Counted from the stretch's first letter, positions 8,177 to 16,514 are shown. The stretch is DNA of 60,485 nucleotides from Candidatus Parcubacteria bacterium (GCA_019347895.1 JAHWKM010000005.1:1-60485), one strand, 5' to 3'. Translations and numbers: made by a program. Notes: generated by a model from the letters alone, not told the origin.

Positions 8177-8916
8177 AAAAGATGCAATTGCTGGCTTTTT
8201 ATCAGCCGCAAGGCCAAGCCGCTGCTGCTGCCCCTTCTCGCGACATGCAAACCGTCGCCGGCAGCATTAGCAAAAAGATCGGCGATAGCCAAATGAACAC
8301 CGCTGCTTTTTGAATGCAAGGCTATAGCCAGATGCGAGTTGCCTTGAAGTTTGCGGGCCAGCGACATCTCGCTCCGGCTGACTTCAAGATTGGCCAGCAC
8401 GGATACGGTCACATTATTGCCCCGCTGCCTTCTGGCGCTAACCATGATCTGTCTGGTAGATTTTTCTTCTACTGATTCCAGGGCCATGTTCAATAAGCAC
8501 CAAAGTGCGGTTTTTAATCCTTTGGGGTTAGTTTCTACCGTCTGGTCATGAATGTCGGAAATCAAGTTAATTCGCTGGCTGGCGGCAACTGGCCGAAATT
8601 CCTCAAGAGCATCATATATAACCGATCCGATACCAATTGTCTCAAGCGGCAGTTTAACCTGCCCGTACTCTGACTGAGCTAGCAGCAAGTAGCTGTCAAT
8701 CAGTTTTAAAGTCTGTTCAGCGGTATTCTGGATTGACGCGAAAGACGCGTCAGAGGAATTCAGCGCTTCAAGTTCTGCCTGCCGGGCAATTAGAATTAAC
8801 GGGTTTTTTAATTCACGGGCCAATGCCCCGAGCAGCTGCGTATTACTTGGAAAATTTTGATTTTCGCCCACAGAATTCCCCCGCTTTTCTTTAATAATTG
8901 TATCACGCGCACTCAT
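8173..8916 (-). CDS. Degenerate histidine-kinase-like protein lacking the catalytic histidine
   Basis: The protein has the layout of a soluble histidine kinase: a dimerisation helix pair, then an ATPase-like region. In the H-box, where kinases read SHELRTPL or SHELKNPL, it reads ARELKNPL, so the phospho-accepting His is Arg. The N-box (CLLNMALESVE) lacks the expected Asn residues, no DxGxG box is visible, and the last glycine box is altered (GVHLAIADLF). All catalytic boxes are thus damaged, though the frame is intact. The start is uncertain: ATG 8916, TTG/ATG at 8937, or GTG 8871 preceded by GGGGGA are all possible. It has no membrane segment and no sensor domain. Confidence 0.75.
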   Translation of the reverse strand: MSARDTIIKEKRGNSVGENQNFPSNTQLLGALARELKNPLILIARQAELEALNSSDASFASIQNTAEQTLKLIDSYLLLAQSEYGQVKLPLETIGIGSVIYDALEEFRPVAASQRINLISDIHDQTVETNPKGLKTALWCLLNMALESVEEKSTRQIMVSARRQRGNNVTVSVLANLEVSRSEMSLARKLQGNSHLAIALHSKSSGVHLAIADLFANAAGDGLHVARRGSSSGLALRLIKSQQLHLL

Positions 8917-8974
8917 TACTATAGCAAGCTGTAGCATTTAAGTTTCTTTAAAAGTCTGCCTATCCTTGGAGGAA

Positions 8975-9364
8975 CCAAGACATTTCGGCAGTACTTCGTA
9001 CCTTCCCCGACCCACTTTCTTGTGTTGACAAGAAAGTGGGCAAAGAAACGCTCGTCAGGTGATAAAACGCGACTGAAGCGAGATACCAGAATCATGGAAT
9101 TCTAATTATTGGGTTTGGGCATTGAGAGCCGTCCTGATTGGTGAGTGTCAAAAACACAATTACTAGCGAGGCAGTGTTAAGCCAATTTCTCTTTGGAAAT
9201 AATGCAAAATTGGTGAGTTTGCCGAGCATTGTGTCTTTTGACAATGAGCCAGTCAAGATGGTTCGACGCCCAAGAGCTTTTGCATTCTTTTGTCGGCACA
9301 AAAGAATGGACTTGGTTCTTGGTCGCAAGAACATGGCTTGGTTCTTCACTAGAAGAACATGGTT
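8975..9364. repeat. Structured multi-hairpin repeat, copy 1
   Basis: This 0.4-kb gap holds no credible gene. It has a small hairpin (GTACttcGTAC at 8991), a perfect 12-bp hairpin (CCCACTTTCTTG/CAAGAAAGTGGG), a core at about 9111-9285, and three hairpins at its right end (CATTCTTTTGT/ACAAAAGAATG, GTTCTTG/CAAGAAC, GTTCTTC/GAAGAAC). The core pairs as nested stems: TTGGGC/GCCCAA, CTGATTGG/CCAGTCAAG, GTCAAAA-ACACAAT with its complement, GGCA/TGCC and CCAATTT/AAATTGG. The right end stops 1-4 bases before the stop codon of the gene at 9365. Copies 2-4 keep these stems with different sequences. Confidence 0.85.
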
Positions 9365-10015
9365 TTATGGCGAAAATGTAAGGTCAGGCAAGATTATATT
9401 ATTGAAGTCTTTAAACCGGTCCGAAGCTTGGCTGGCAATAGTTATGGTTTTATCCCTTAGCGGCAGGACTATGACAGATTCAACCCTACCCTCTTCAACC
9501 TGCCCGTCAAATTTAACACCTACGACACCCGGTACTTTAGGCAATGAATACGCTACTGCCTTTAACAATCCATCCCGGACTTGGCCTTCGTATTTAGTTA
9601 TTGATTCATCATAAGACATACCTTCAACAGTTATTTTTAAAGCGTGCGGACTGTCATTCGCAGCCGATACAAACTTCGGGTTAAAGATATACTCCGCATT
9701 TTCCTCGTTTAGTATGTAGGAGCTCCAGGTTTTAGGATAGCTGACTTTTATACCCCCAAATTGTGCCGGCCCCTGGTATTCACTCAAAGGAAATTTCTCG
9801 CGCTCCAAAAATTCATTGTCTTTCTCTGTTGCGAGCTTTTCGTTAGCCACCTCTACGGCCGCTTCAATCTTTTGGTCGACATTATTTTTATAATCATTGC
9901 GCTCGTAAAATGCCCAGGCAGCGAAACCAAGTACTCCAAAAAAGCATACTGATGAAATAATCAGCGGTATTAATAAAATGTTCAAAGCGCCCTGTTCGCC
10001 GAGTTTACGCTTCAT
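9365..10015 (-). CDS. Hypothetical protein with one N-terminal membrane helix
   Basis: The 216-residue product has a short basic cytoplasmic start (MKRKLGEQGALN), one membrane segment (about residues 13-35), and a charged helical linker. A mostly beta extracellular domain follows, beginning around residue 85 (GGIKVSYPKTWSSYIL). The domain resembles the PsbP/MOG1-like folds often seen in such anchored proteins, but I cannot name a family. Function unknown. Its stop codon touches the right end of structured repeat copy 1. Confidence 0.6.
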   Translation of the reverse strand: MKRKLGEQGALNILLIPLIISSVCFFGVLGFAAWAFYERNDYKNNVDQKIEAAVEVANEKLATEKDNEFLEREKFPLSEYQGPAQFGGIKVSYPKTWSSYILNEENAEYIFNPKFVSAANDSPHALKITVEGMSYDESITKYEGQVRDGLLKAVAYSLPKVPGVVGVKFDGQVEEGRVESVIVLPLRDKTITIASQASDRFKDFNNIILPDLTFSP

Positions 10016-10104
10016 CCGCTTAAGAGCTCTCTTTCATTTTTCAACCCGCAGAAATTAATACTGTCCGATTTTCTAACGGTATTCATAATTCTTATGTTAT
10101 CACA

Positions 10105-10587
10105 TTAGTATTTGTACAGATATACGCCGTGCAGTTCTTTTATGTGTTTTTTGGCCGTAATTTTAAAGGAGTTGCTGACGACAAGTATTGGCTTTTTATA
10201 GCGAGTTCGAATTTTTTTATCGAGTTTGTTCATATATCTATCTAACAAGAAAATATAAATAGCGTCGCATTCCGGCCAATTCTTGGTCCAAAAATTACCC
10301 CAGATGATTTTTACCTGGCTCCTATATTTTCGCGTTTGATAAATCGATATTAAAACCAGCAGCGGATTCAGTTCATAGCCGACCACGTATAGGCCCCTCT
10401 GGGCAGCGCTAACCATAACCCGCCCGTCGCCGCTGCCAAGTTCCAGCAGTGTTTGGCCGGGCTTCAGCTCTAAAAGATCTAGGGCGTTTTTTTTAGTGTT
10501 GGCCAGCGTGGGCAAATAAGGCGCGCCGAAAAAAACCACCATGCCGAATGTTAGGATTATTGCAAAAATTGCATATAAGAATAGCAT
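10105..10587 (-). CDS. Membrane-anchored class I SAM-dependent methyltransferase-like protein
   Basis: The 160-residue product has an N-terminal membrane helix (about residues 2-22) followed by a short Rossmann-type methyltransferase domain. Motif I is LLELGSGDGRVMVSA and motif II is VVGYELNPLLV. The region that would carry the acceptor-binding part is short, with DAIYIFLLDRYM at motif IV. Anchored methyltransferases of this shape are common in Patescibacteria; substrates are unknown. It starts 9 bases after xseB on the same strand. Confidence 0.75.
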   Translation of the reverse strand: MLFLYAIFAIILTFGMVVFFGAPYLPTLANTKKNALDLLELKPGQTLLELGSGDGRVMVSAAQRGLYVVGYELNPLLVLISIYQTRKYRSQVKIIWGNFWTKNWPECDAIYIFLLDRYMNKLDKKIRTRYKKPILVVSNSFKITAKKHIKELHGVYLYKY

Positions 10588-10596
10588 TTTTTAGGG

Positions 10597-10782
10597 TTAG
10601 CTTCTTGTTATTTTCTTGATTTTGGCTTCGGATTTTTTTAAATAAACGTCCATCTCGGCTATTACCTTTTGGCTTTTTTCGTATAATTTTATAGCTTCGT
10701 CCACGTCTAACGACTCGTCTTCCAGCTTGGCTATTAGCTTGTCCAGCTCTGTCTTTAGGTTGGTGTATTCATTTGAGCTCAT
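10597..10782 (-). CDS. xseB: Exodeoxyribonuclease VII small subunit
   Basis: This 61-residue protein is the regulatory small subunit that binds the coiled coil of XseA. It shows the family pattern: LDKLIAKLEDESLDVDEAIK, then a helix with KLYEKSQKVI. It overlaps the 3' end of xseA by 14 bases, which fits coupled translation and the fixed ratio needed for the complex. Confidence 0.92.
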   Translation of the reverse strand: MSSNEYTNLKTELDKLIAKLEDESLDVDEAIKLYEKSQKVIAEMDVYLKKSEAKIKKITRS

Positions 10783-11890
10783 TTATTTTCACAACCTCGC
10801 TAGTTAACTCGCCGTCGATTAATTCTATGGATATATGTTCTTTAATTTTAACATCCTTTGTCCCCCGTACCTGTTTTTGGCGGCTATTCCTAATTAGCGC
10901 GTAGCCTTTATCCAGCGGCAATTTTGGATTCAAAGCGTTAATCAAACTGGCTTTTTGGTCTAAATTTATCCGTTCTTGTTCAACTTTTGTGTTCAATTTC
11001 TGGTATAAATATTCAACTATACGAAGATTGTCTTGTCTATTCTCTTCAATAATATGGCGGACATTTCTCTGTAGATTTTTTTTGTTTTGTTCAAAAGCTG
11101 ACTTCTCATGCCGGCCGTCGGGCACCAGAAGCTCCGCGGCGTTGCTGGGCGTACTGGCACGCTGGTCAGAGGCTAGCTCAGCTAGGCTTATGTTTCTTTC
11201 ATGGCCAATAGCTATCAGTGTAGGCACCCGGCTGGACGAAATGGCGCGTACAACCCGCTCATCCGAAAATGCCGCCAAGTCGTCTTCGCTTCCGCCGCCG
11301 CGTATCAGCACCAAAGCTTCCGGCGGATCAGCCATCTGACTGACAAAATTAACGGCTCTAATGATCTGTTCCGGCGCGCTGGCGCCTTGTACCAGGCAAT
11401 CCAACACTTCTATTGTTAGGTTGCCCCAGCGTGCATTAATAATCTTTATAAAATCACTATAGGCAGCTGAATCAAAAGAAGTAATCAAGGCAATTCTGCC
11501 AGGGGGGTAAGGCAAAGGGCGCTTGCGGTCTTGGCTAAAAAGACCTTCTGCTTCCAGCTTCTTAGCTAAAAGTGATTTAGCCTTGGCGATCGAACCTTCC
11601 CCGGTGACCTTGATGCTTCTCGCATTTACAGAAAAACCGTATATATTATGCAGCCAGGGTGATCCGTTAACCTCTAGGTTCATCCCGTCCTCCAGCGGAC
11701 CGGGCAAGACTGTAACAGGACCAAAAAATTTCAGCGAAGACTTTTCATCCTTAAGGTCAAAATAAACCCAAGCGTTTTTGCTGATTCTCAGATTTGCCAG
11801 CTCGCCGCGCACATTAACATCTGGCAGAATCATCTGCATGGATTGGTTAAATACAGCTACGAACTCACTGACCGATAGAGTTGGCGTCAT
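10769..11890 (-). CDS. xseA: Exodeoxyribonuclease VII large subunit
   Basis: XseA is the catalytic subunit of exonuclease VII, which degrades single-stranded DNA in repair. The N-terminal OB domain covers about residues 1-100 (NVRGELANLRISKNAWVYFD). The catalytic part contains RIALITSFDSAAYSDF, ALVLIRGGGSEDDLAAF and IGHERNISLAELASDQRAST. A coiled-coil region and a C-terminal strand (KGYALIRN) follow. At 373 residues it is shorter than the about 450 of E. coli, mainly through a shorter coiled coil. Its start overlaps the stop of the flippase-like gene by 4 bases. Confidence 0.95.
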   Translation of the reverse strand: MTPTLSVSEFVAVFNQSMQMILPDVNVRGELANLRISKNAWVYFDLKDEKSSLKFFGPVTVLPGPLEDGMNLEVNGSPWLHNIYGFSVNARSIKVTGEGSIAKAKSLLAKKLEAEGLFSQDRKRPLPYPPGRIALITSFDSAAYSDFIKIINARWGNLTIEVLDCLVQGASAPEQIIRAVNFVSQMADPPEALVLIRGGGSEDDLAAFSDERVVRAISSSRVPTLIAIGHERNISLAELASDQRASTPSNAAELLVPDGRHEKSAFEQNKKNLQRNVRHIIEENRQDNLRIVEYLYQKLNTKVEQERINLDQKASLINALNPKLPLDKGYALIRNSRQKQVRGTKDVKIKEHISIELIDGELTSEVVKINELK

Positions 11891-12978
11891 GTTTTGCCCA
11901 AATCGCCCATATTCTTGCCGATCCCGCCCGCACTATTGATGGTTTTATGGTAAAAGTAATAACCTATCGGCAGCTGCAGCGACATTGTCAGCATTCTATA
12001 CATAATAACCGCGGGGATGCTTACGGCCGGAGACACTCCGCCGGTTGCCAAAACCGCAACCATCAAGGCCTCATAAATACCAACTCCGCCCGGTAATACG
12101 GAGATTAAGCCGGCGAAGTTAGCTATGGCGTAGGCAATTATCACGGCACCGGGGTTGACTGCCTCGCCAAAAGCCAAAAATACACTATAAAGCGCGGCAA
12201 TCTCCCCGAAGTTTGCCAGGCTAATGTAGAGTATCGGTTTTTTTAATTTTTTCAGATCTTTTTTAATTTCTAAATAATTATCATGCAGTTCGTAAAACAT
12301 TTTTCTGGCGGCAGCTATATTGATCGTTTCGGGACTCGCCGGTCTTACGAAATGAATCAAACGGTTAACTAACTTGGTTAGAAAGGTGAAGAAGCCGCTT
12401 ATCCGTTCACGGCTGCTAATGATGTATGCCAGCAGCACCGTACCGACAACCAGTAATGTAGTTAGCGAGCTAGCCACCAATATGGTCAGGTTGCCCGCCT
12501 TGCCCGCGGCGGCTAAAACAAACAGCCCGAAGAAAATAAAAATCTGGAATGATACAAACGTATTGATAAACCGCATGGCTTGAACCAGCGTAGATCTCCC
12601 GGCGCTTATGCCGAACTCGTGCATCTTTAGGCTAAAGTAGGAAAAACCGGTAACTCCTCCGCTGGGAAAAACATTGTTCACAAAATTAAGTTCCAGCGTA
12701 ATTTTGTACATCGTCCAATACTCTATCTTTTTGCCCAGTATCTTAAACATGTCTATATACATCTTTGTATAGCCATGGAAAACCAAAAATTTCCAGAGAA
12801 GAATAAGCACCAGAAAGCTAGCTTGAACCCGGCCGAGATTAGATAGAGTTTCGCCTATTTGTTGCCGGGAAACATAAATAAGCACCCCCAAAGCCAGCAA
12901 GGTTATAATTGTAATAATTTTTTTCCATTTGCCGCCTAGCTTTTCTGCCATCAGGTACTTAGTATAACTTAAGTTCAT
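11887..12978 (-). CDS. Flippase-like integral membrane protein (LPG synthase TM / UPF0104 type)
   Basis: The 363-residue protein has about eight membrane segments and matches the membrane region of lysylphosphatidylglycerol synthases and AglD-like proteins (UPF0104). Family marks are NFVNNVFPSGGVTGFSYF near residue 95 and the SVLPGGVGIYEALMVAVLA stretch near residue 310. The soluble aminoacyl-transferase domain of MprF is absent, so a lipid or glycan-lipid transport role is more likely than lysine transfer. It overlaps xseA by 4 bases and is divergent from the glutamate dehydrogenase gene. Confidence 0.85.
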   Translation of the reverse strand: MNLSYTKYLMAEKLGGKWKKIITIITLLALGVLIYVSRQQIGETLSNLGRVQASFLVLILLWKFLVFHGYTKMYIDMFKILGKKIEYWTMYKITLELNFVNNVFPSGGVTGFSYFSLKMHEFGISAGRSTLVQAMRFINTFVSFQIFIFFGLFVLAAAGKAGNLTILVASSLTTLLVVGTVLLAYIISSRERISGFFTFLTKLVNRLIHFVRPASPETINIAAARKMFYELHDNYLEIKKDLKKLKKPILYISLANFGEIAALYSVFLAFGEAVNPGAVIIAYAIANFAGLISVLPGGVGIYEALMVAVLATGGVSPAVSIPAVIMYRMLTMSLQLPIGYYFYHKTINSAGGIGKNMGDLGKT

Positions 12979-13012
12979 TGCCCGAAAAATGATTCGGGAA
13001 TTCCCGGGCAGC

Positions 13013-13030
13013 TATGATAATATTGCTTAA
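13013..13030 (+). promoter_or_regulatory. Leaderless-type promoter of the glutamate dehydrogenase gene
   Basis: TATGATAAT ends 9 bases before the ATG at 13031. No Shine-Dalgarno is present. Confidence 0.45.
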
Positions 13031-14224
13031 ATGCTAAAAACTACACGAAAACTTATCAAAAAAACAGCGGCCAATCTCAACATTTCTGACGATGTTCTCA
13101 CCCGACTGCTTAAGGTTGATAAAATTCATGAATTCGAGATCCAGCTCAAAAGTGGCAAAAAATTTAAGGCTTACCGTTCGCAGCACAATAATCGGCTTGG
13201 TCCCTATAAAGGCGGCATCCGTTTTCATCCGGAAGTAACCGCCGAAGAAGTCGAAGCCTTGTCTATACTTATGAGTTTTAAATGTGCGGCGGTTGGTTTG
13301 CCTCTGGGCGGCGGCAAAGGAGGTATTAGCGTAAACCCGAAAGAACTTAATATTGACGAAATCGAAGAACTTAGCCGGGCTTACGTAAAACACTTGCATC
13401 CGCACATAGGCCCCGATAAGGACGTGCCGGCGCCCGACGTTAATACAAATAGCCAAATAATAGACTGGATGGTCGACGAATATTCCCGTCAGACAAACCT
13501 GGAAACTGTCGCCAGCTTTACGGGGAAGAGCTTGCTCAAAGGCGGCAGCCACGGGCGCGAAGCAGCCACGGGCTACGGCGGCGTCATCGCCCTCAATCGC
13601 TACCTTGAGCTGAAAAACGAGCAAAATAAGGAGATTTCTATAGCTATCCAGGGTTTTGGCAAAGTCGGGAAATTCTTTGCCCGAAGAAGCCGGCCAAACT
13701 GGAAAATCACGGACGTTTCCGACAGCAGCGCCAGCCTCCAAAACTCTCAGGGCCTGGATATAGACGAATTGATAAAATTTAAAAACGACGGAAAATCATT
13801 TAAAGATTTTTCTTCGGCCACCGCGACGGTATTAAAGAGCAATCAAATTATAAGCGCGGATACAGACGTACTTGTCCCCGCTGCGCTTGGCAACGCAATA
13901 ACGCAGAATAATGCCGGCTTAATTAAAGCTAAAATAATTGTGGAGCTGGCTAACGGGCCGGTGACTGAACCAGCCTTCCGTATTTTGGATAAAAAAGGCG
14001 TAACGGTCTTGCCTGATATTATCGCTAACGCCGGCGGCGTAATCGTAAGCTACCTGGAGTGGCAGCAAAACCTAAACCATGAAAAGTGGCCGGTAGAAAA
14101 GGTTGAAAGCCGGTTAAAAATGTATATAGAAAAAGCCATAGAGACAGTTTATTCAGTATCTAAGTCAGACAAGGTGTCCATCAAAGAAGCCGCTCTGCGG
14201 GTAGCTATAAAAAGACTAATATAA
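13031..14224 (+). CDS. gdhA: Glutamate dehydrogenase (Glu/Leu/Phe/Val dehydrogenase family)
   Basis: The 397-residue enzyme interconverts glutamate and 2-oxoglutarate plus ammonia with NAD(P). The N-terminal substrate domain has YKGGIRFHPEV, KCAAVGLPLGGGKGGI (with the binding lysines) and the DVPAPDVNTN loop. The Rossmann domain has IAIQGFGKVGKFFAR, followed by TDVSDSSASLQ and ELANGPVTEPA. It ends in the usual NAGGVIVSYLEWQQN region. It is slightly shorter than the usual about 415 residues. It is the main ammonia-assimilation or glutamate-catabolism enzyme visible here. Confidence 0.93.
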   Translation: MLKTTRKLIKKTAANLNISDDVLTRLLKVDKIHEFEIQLKSGKKFKAYRSQHNNRLGPYKGGIRFHPEVTAEEVEALSILMSFKCAAVGLPLGGGKGGISVNPKELNIDEIEELSRAYVKHLHPHIGPDKDVPAPDVNTNSQIIDWMVDEYSRQTNLETVASFTGKSLLKGGSHGREAATGYGGVIALNRYLELKNEQNKEISIAIQGFGKVGKFFARRSRPNWKITDVSDSSASLQNSQGLDIDELIKFKNDGKSFKDFSSATATVLKSNQIISADTDVLVPAALGNAITQNNAGLIKAKIIVELANGPVTEPAFRILDKKGVTVLPDIIANAGGVIVSYLEWQQNLNHEKWPVEKVESRLKMYIEKAIETVYSVSKSDKVSIKEAALRVAIKRLI

Positions 14225-14950
14225 TTAAACAGATACGTTAAATAGCCGGCCAATGAAATAAGTAGCCGTCATGGCCAGAATTCCGCCTGCTACAACTCTA
14301 GCTATAGCTTTTCGGGCTTTTGCTCCGCCCACTCTGGCGCTTAAAAACCCGGTGATCGATAAGGCCAAAACAACCGATACAAAAGTCACCCATATTTTTT
14401 GCGGCTGCGGCGGCAGCAGTACCGCCACCAGCGGAATAAGCGCTCCGCAGACAAAAGCGGCGGCTGAAGCAAAAGCCGCGTGCCAAGGGTTAGTTAAATC
14501 GTCGGGATCAATCTTGAGCTCCGCTTCGACATGAGCCCGGAAGGGATCGCGGGCTGATAATTCCTTAGCGACGTTCATCGCGGTTTTTTCACTCAAGCCC
14601 TTTCGTACGTATATTGCTGTCAATTCCTTTAATTCTTCCCTCGGGAAGTTTTTCAACTCGTAGGCTTCTTTGGCAAGCAAGGCTTTTTCACTGTCGCGCT
14701 GCGAACTAACAGATACGTATTCTCCGGCTGCCATCGAAAGCGCTCCTGCCACAATACCGGCCAGACCAGCGGCTAGAACTATGCTCGCGTTGCTTGTAGC
14801 GGTGGCGACACCTACTACCAGTCCGGCAATTGATACAATTCCATCATTGGCGCCAAGCACGGCCGCCCTCAGCCAATTTAACTTTGAAGCTTTATGATTC
14901 TTATGAAATTGCGGATGCCTGCCGGAATGTTTGTAGCTTTTATTTCTCAC
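14225..14950 (-). CDS. VIT1/CCC1 family iron/manganese transporter
   Basis: The 241-residue protein has about five membrane helices and the strong family motifs NWLRAAVLGANDGIVSIAGL, GALSMAAGEYVSVSSQRDSE and DPDDLTNPWHAAFASAAAF. The charged segment between helices 2 and 3 (about residues 85-140) is the metal-binding domain of VIT-type proteins. Family members move Fe2+ or Mn2+ out of the cytosol. The start is GTG. It is convergent with gdhA, whose stop is 0 bases away, and divergent from the methyltransferase gene. Confidence 0.88.
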   Translation of the reverse strand: MRNKSYKHSGRHPQFHKNHKASKLNWLRAAVLGANDGIVSIAGLVVGVATATSNASIVLAAGLAGIVAGALSMAAGEYVSVSSQRDSEKALLAKEAYELKNFPREELKELTAIYVRKGLSEKTAMNVAKELSARDPFRAHVEAELKIDPDDLTNPWHAAFASAAAFVCGALIPLVAVLLPPQPQKIWVTFVSVVLALSITGFLSARVGGAKARKAIARVVAGGILAMTATYFIGRLFNVSV

Positions 14951-14978
14951 ATTCTTTATTTTACAATTTTTACTCGGT

Positions 14979-14990
14979 TATACTAAGTTA
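14979..14990 (+). promoter_or_regulatory. Leaderless-type promoter of the methyltransferase gene
   Basis: TATACT is followed by six bases (aagtta) and then the ATG at 14991. No Shine-Dalgarno is visible. Confidence 0.45.
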
Positions 14991-16238
14991 ATGCAGACAA
15001 TTATTATTCACGGTCGCCAGCCGGGACTTGGCAGAGCCGAGCTGGAAAGTTTATATGGCCCTGAAGTATCGCGCCCGGCAGGCAATATCGCCACTCTTAT
15101 AGATAAAAACCCGTCCGAGATCAATTTTATGCGCCTGGGCGGAATGGTTAAATTCGCTAAAATCCTAACGGTTTTAGATACTACCGACTGGAGAGAAATC
15201 GAAGTGTTTTTATTGGAGGCAACCCCGCAGCATTTTTCAACTTTGCCTGAAGGCAAACTTAAAATAGGTCTGAGCGCATACGATATAAAGACCAGTCCAA
15301 AAAGCCTGCATATAACCGCCCTCAAGCTTAAAAAAGCCGCCAAAGCTACTGGCCGTTCCGTTAGAATAATTTCCAATAAAGAATTAGCATTGAACAGCGC
15401 TACGGTGCTTTATAATAAATTAACTCAAAAACTAGGCTGGGAAATAATATTTGTGCGCGATGGGAACCAAACCATAGTCGCCCAATCAATAGCGGTCCAA
15501 GATATAAACAGCTACGCTCGGCGCGACCAAGAGCGCCCATACCGCGACGCTCGCGTGGGCATGCTGCCGCCTAAATTAGCGCAGATCATCATTAATTTGG
15601 CAGTTGGCCGAATTAGTAGATCGAAGGCAGTAGATAGTACGATTCTAGACCCCTTTTGCGGTACGGGTGTTGTTTTGCAGGAAGCAATTTTGATGGGCTA
15701 CCAAGCTTACGGAACAGATCTTGAGCAAAGGATGGTTGATTATTCTGAAGGGAACTTAAAATGGCTTACTGGTCTCCACGGATTACCGCCGGCTTGCCCT
15801 GACGGCTTGCCAATGACGGAATCAAACAGCCGGCCTGCCACCTATAAGCTGGAGATTGCTGATGCGACTAGCCATACTTGGGAGCCAAAGCCCGGTTATA
15901 TTGCCGGCGAAACTTATTTAGGCCGGGCATTGTCTTCTCTGCCACAGCGCCAAACTCTACAAAAAATTATTTCAGACGTCAATACAATCCACCTAAAATT
16001 TTTGAAAAACGTAGCTAGTCAGACCGAGCCCGGCTTCCGGCTATGCCTGGCCGTACCAGTCTGGGCCGCTTTGGCAAATTCCAAAGCCAAAGGCTTTATC
16101 CGTCTTCCGACCCTTGATAAATTAAACGATTTGGGTTACAATCGTATTAAATTCGCGCACGCAAGCCAAGATGAATTAATTTACCATCGTCCTGGCCAAA
16201 TAGTCGGCAGAGAGCTGGTAGTACTCGAAAGGAAGTAA
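14991..16238 (+). CDS. TRM11/THUMP-like RNA or DNA methyltransferase-family protein
   Basis: The 415-residue protein has an N-terminal half like the RNA-binding part of TRM11/UPF0020 proteins. A class I methyltransferase domain follows, with motif I LDPFCGTGVVLQEAILMG and AYGTDLEQRMV. The catalytic D/NPPY motif expected about 90 residues later is not there; the position reads GYIAGETYLGRALSS. The protein is thus either a divergent enzyme or a non-catalytic relative. A low-complexity insertion (GLPPACPDGLPMTESNSRPA) sits just before that site. It lies 3 bases upstream of rpmA and is probably cotranscribed. Confidence 0.75.
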   Translation: MQTIIIHGRQPGLGRAELESLYGPEVSRPAGNIATLIDKNPSEINFMRLGGMVKFAKILTVLDTTDWREIEVFLLEATPQHFSTLPEGKLKIGLSAYDIKTSPKSLHITALKLKKAAKATGRSVRIISNKELALNSATVLYNKLTQKLGWEIIFVRDGNQTIVAQSIAVQDINSYARRDQERPYRDARVGMLPPKLAQIIINLAVGRISRSKAVDSTILDPFCGTGVVLQEAILMGYQAYGTDLEQRMVDYSEGNLKWLTGLHGLPPACPDGLPMTESNSRPATYKLEIADATSHTWEPKPGYIAGETYLGRALSSLPQRQTLQKIISDVNTIHLKFLKNVASQTEPGFRLCLAVPVWAALANSKAKGFIRLPTLDKLNDLGYNRIKFAHASQDELIYHRPGQIVGRELVVLERK

Positions 16239-16241
16239 AAT

Positions 16242-16514
16242 ATGTCAAAGATTAAAGCAGGCGGCAGCAGTAAGAACAACCACGACAGTCCCGGCCAGAG
16301 GCTGGGTGTCAAGTTATCGGGCGGCCAGAAGGCCAAGGTCGGGCAAATTATCGTCCGGCAAATCGGTATGACCAAGCGTCCCGGCCCCGGTACCAAAATG
16401 AGCGTAAACTTCACAATTCACGCCGCAAAAGACGGCGTAGTGGCTTTTAAAACCCGCAGAGTGCGTACCTTCACCGGCCGCACCGTCCCCCGCACCGAAG
16501 TCTCAGTAGTATAA
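16242..16514 (+). CDS. rpmA: 50S ribosomal protein L27
   Basis: L27 sits near the peptidyl-transferase centre of the large ribosomal subunit. The 90-residue product carries the family start GGSSKNNHDSPGQRLGVKLS and IIVRQIGMTKRPGPGTKMS. The typical second-half sequence (HAAKDGVVAFKTRR) follows. Its partner L21 is not next to it, unlike in most bacteria. A Shine-Dalgarno (GGAAG) lies just before the ATG. Confidence 0.95.
   Translation: MSKIKAGGSSKNNHDSPGQRLGVKLSGGQKAKVGQIIVRQIGMTKRPGPGTKMSVNFTIHAAKDGVVAFKTRRVRTFTGRTVPRTEVSVV

Noticed and set aside
9092-9614. ORFs 9092-9349 (-) and 9138-9614 (+)
   Set aside because: They lie inside repeat copy 1 or antisense to the 9365 gene, and their sequence is made of hairpin arms.
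13670-13740. Frameshift inside gdhA near the Rossmann motif
   Set aside because: ARRSRPNWKITDVSDSS is unusual, but the frame continues normally on both sides and length is consistent.
13034-13741. 235-codon ORF antisense to gdhA
   Set aside because: It is the shadow of a well-supported glutamate dehydrogenase and shows no family motif.
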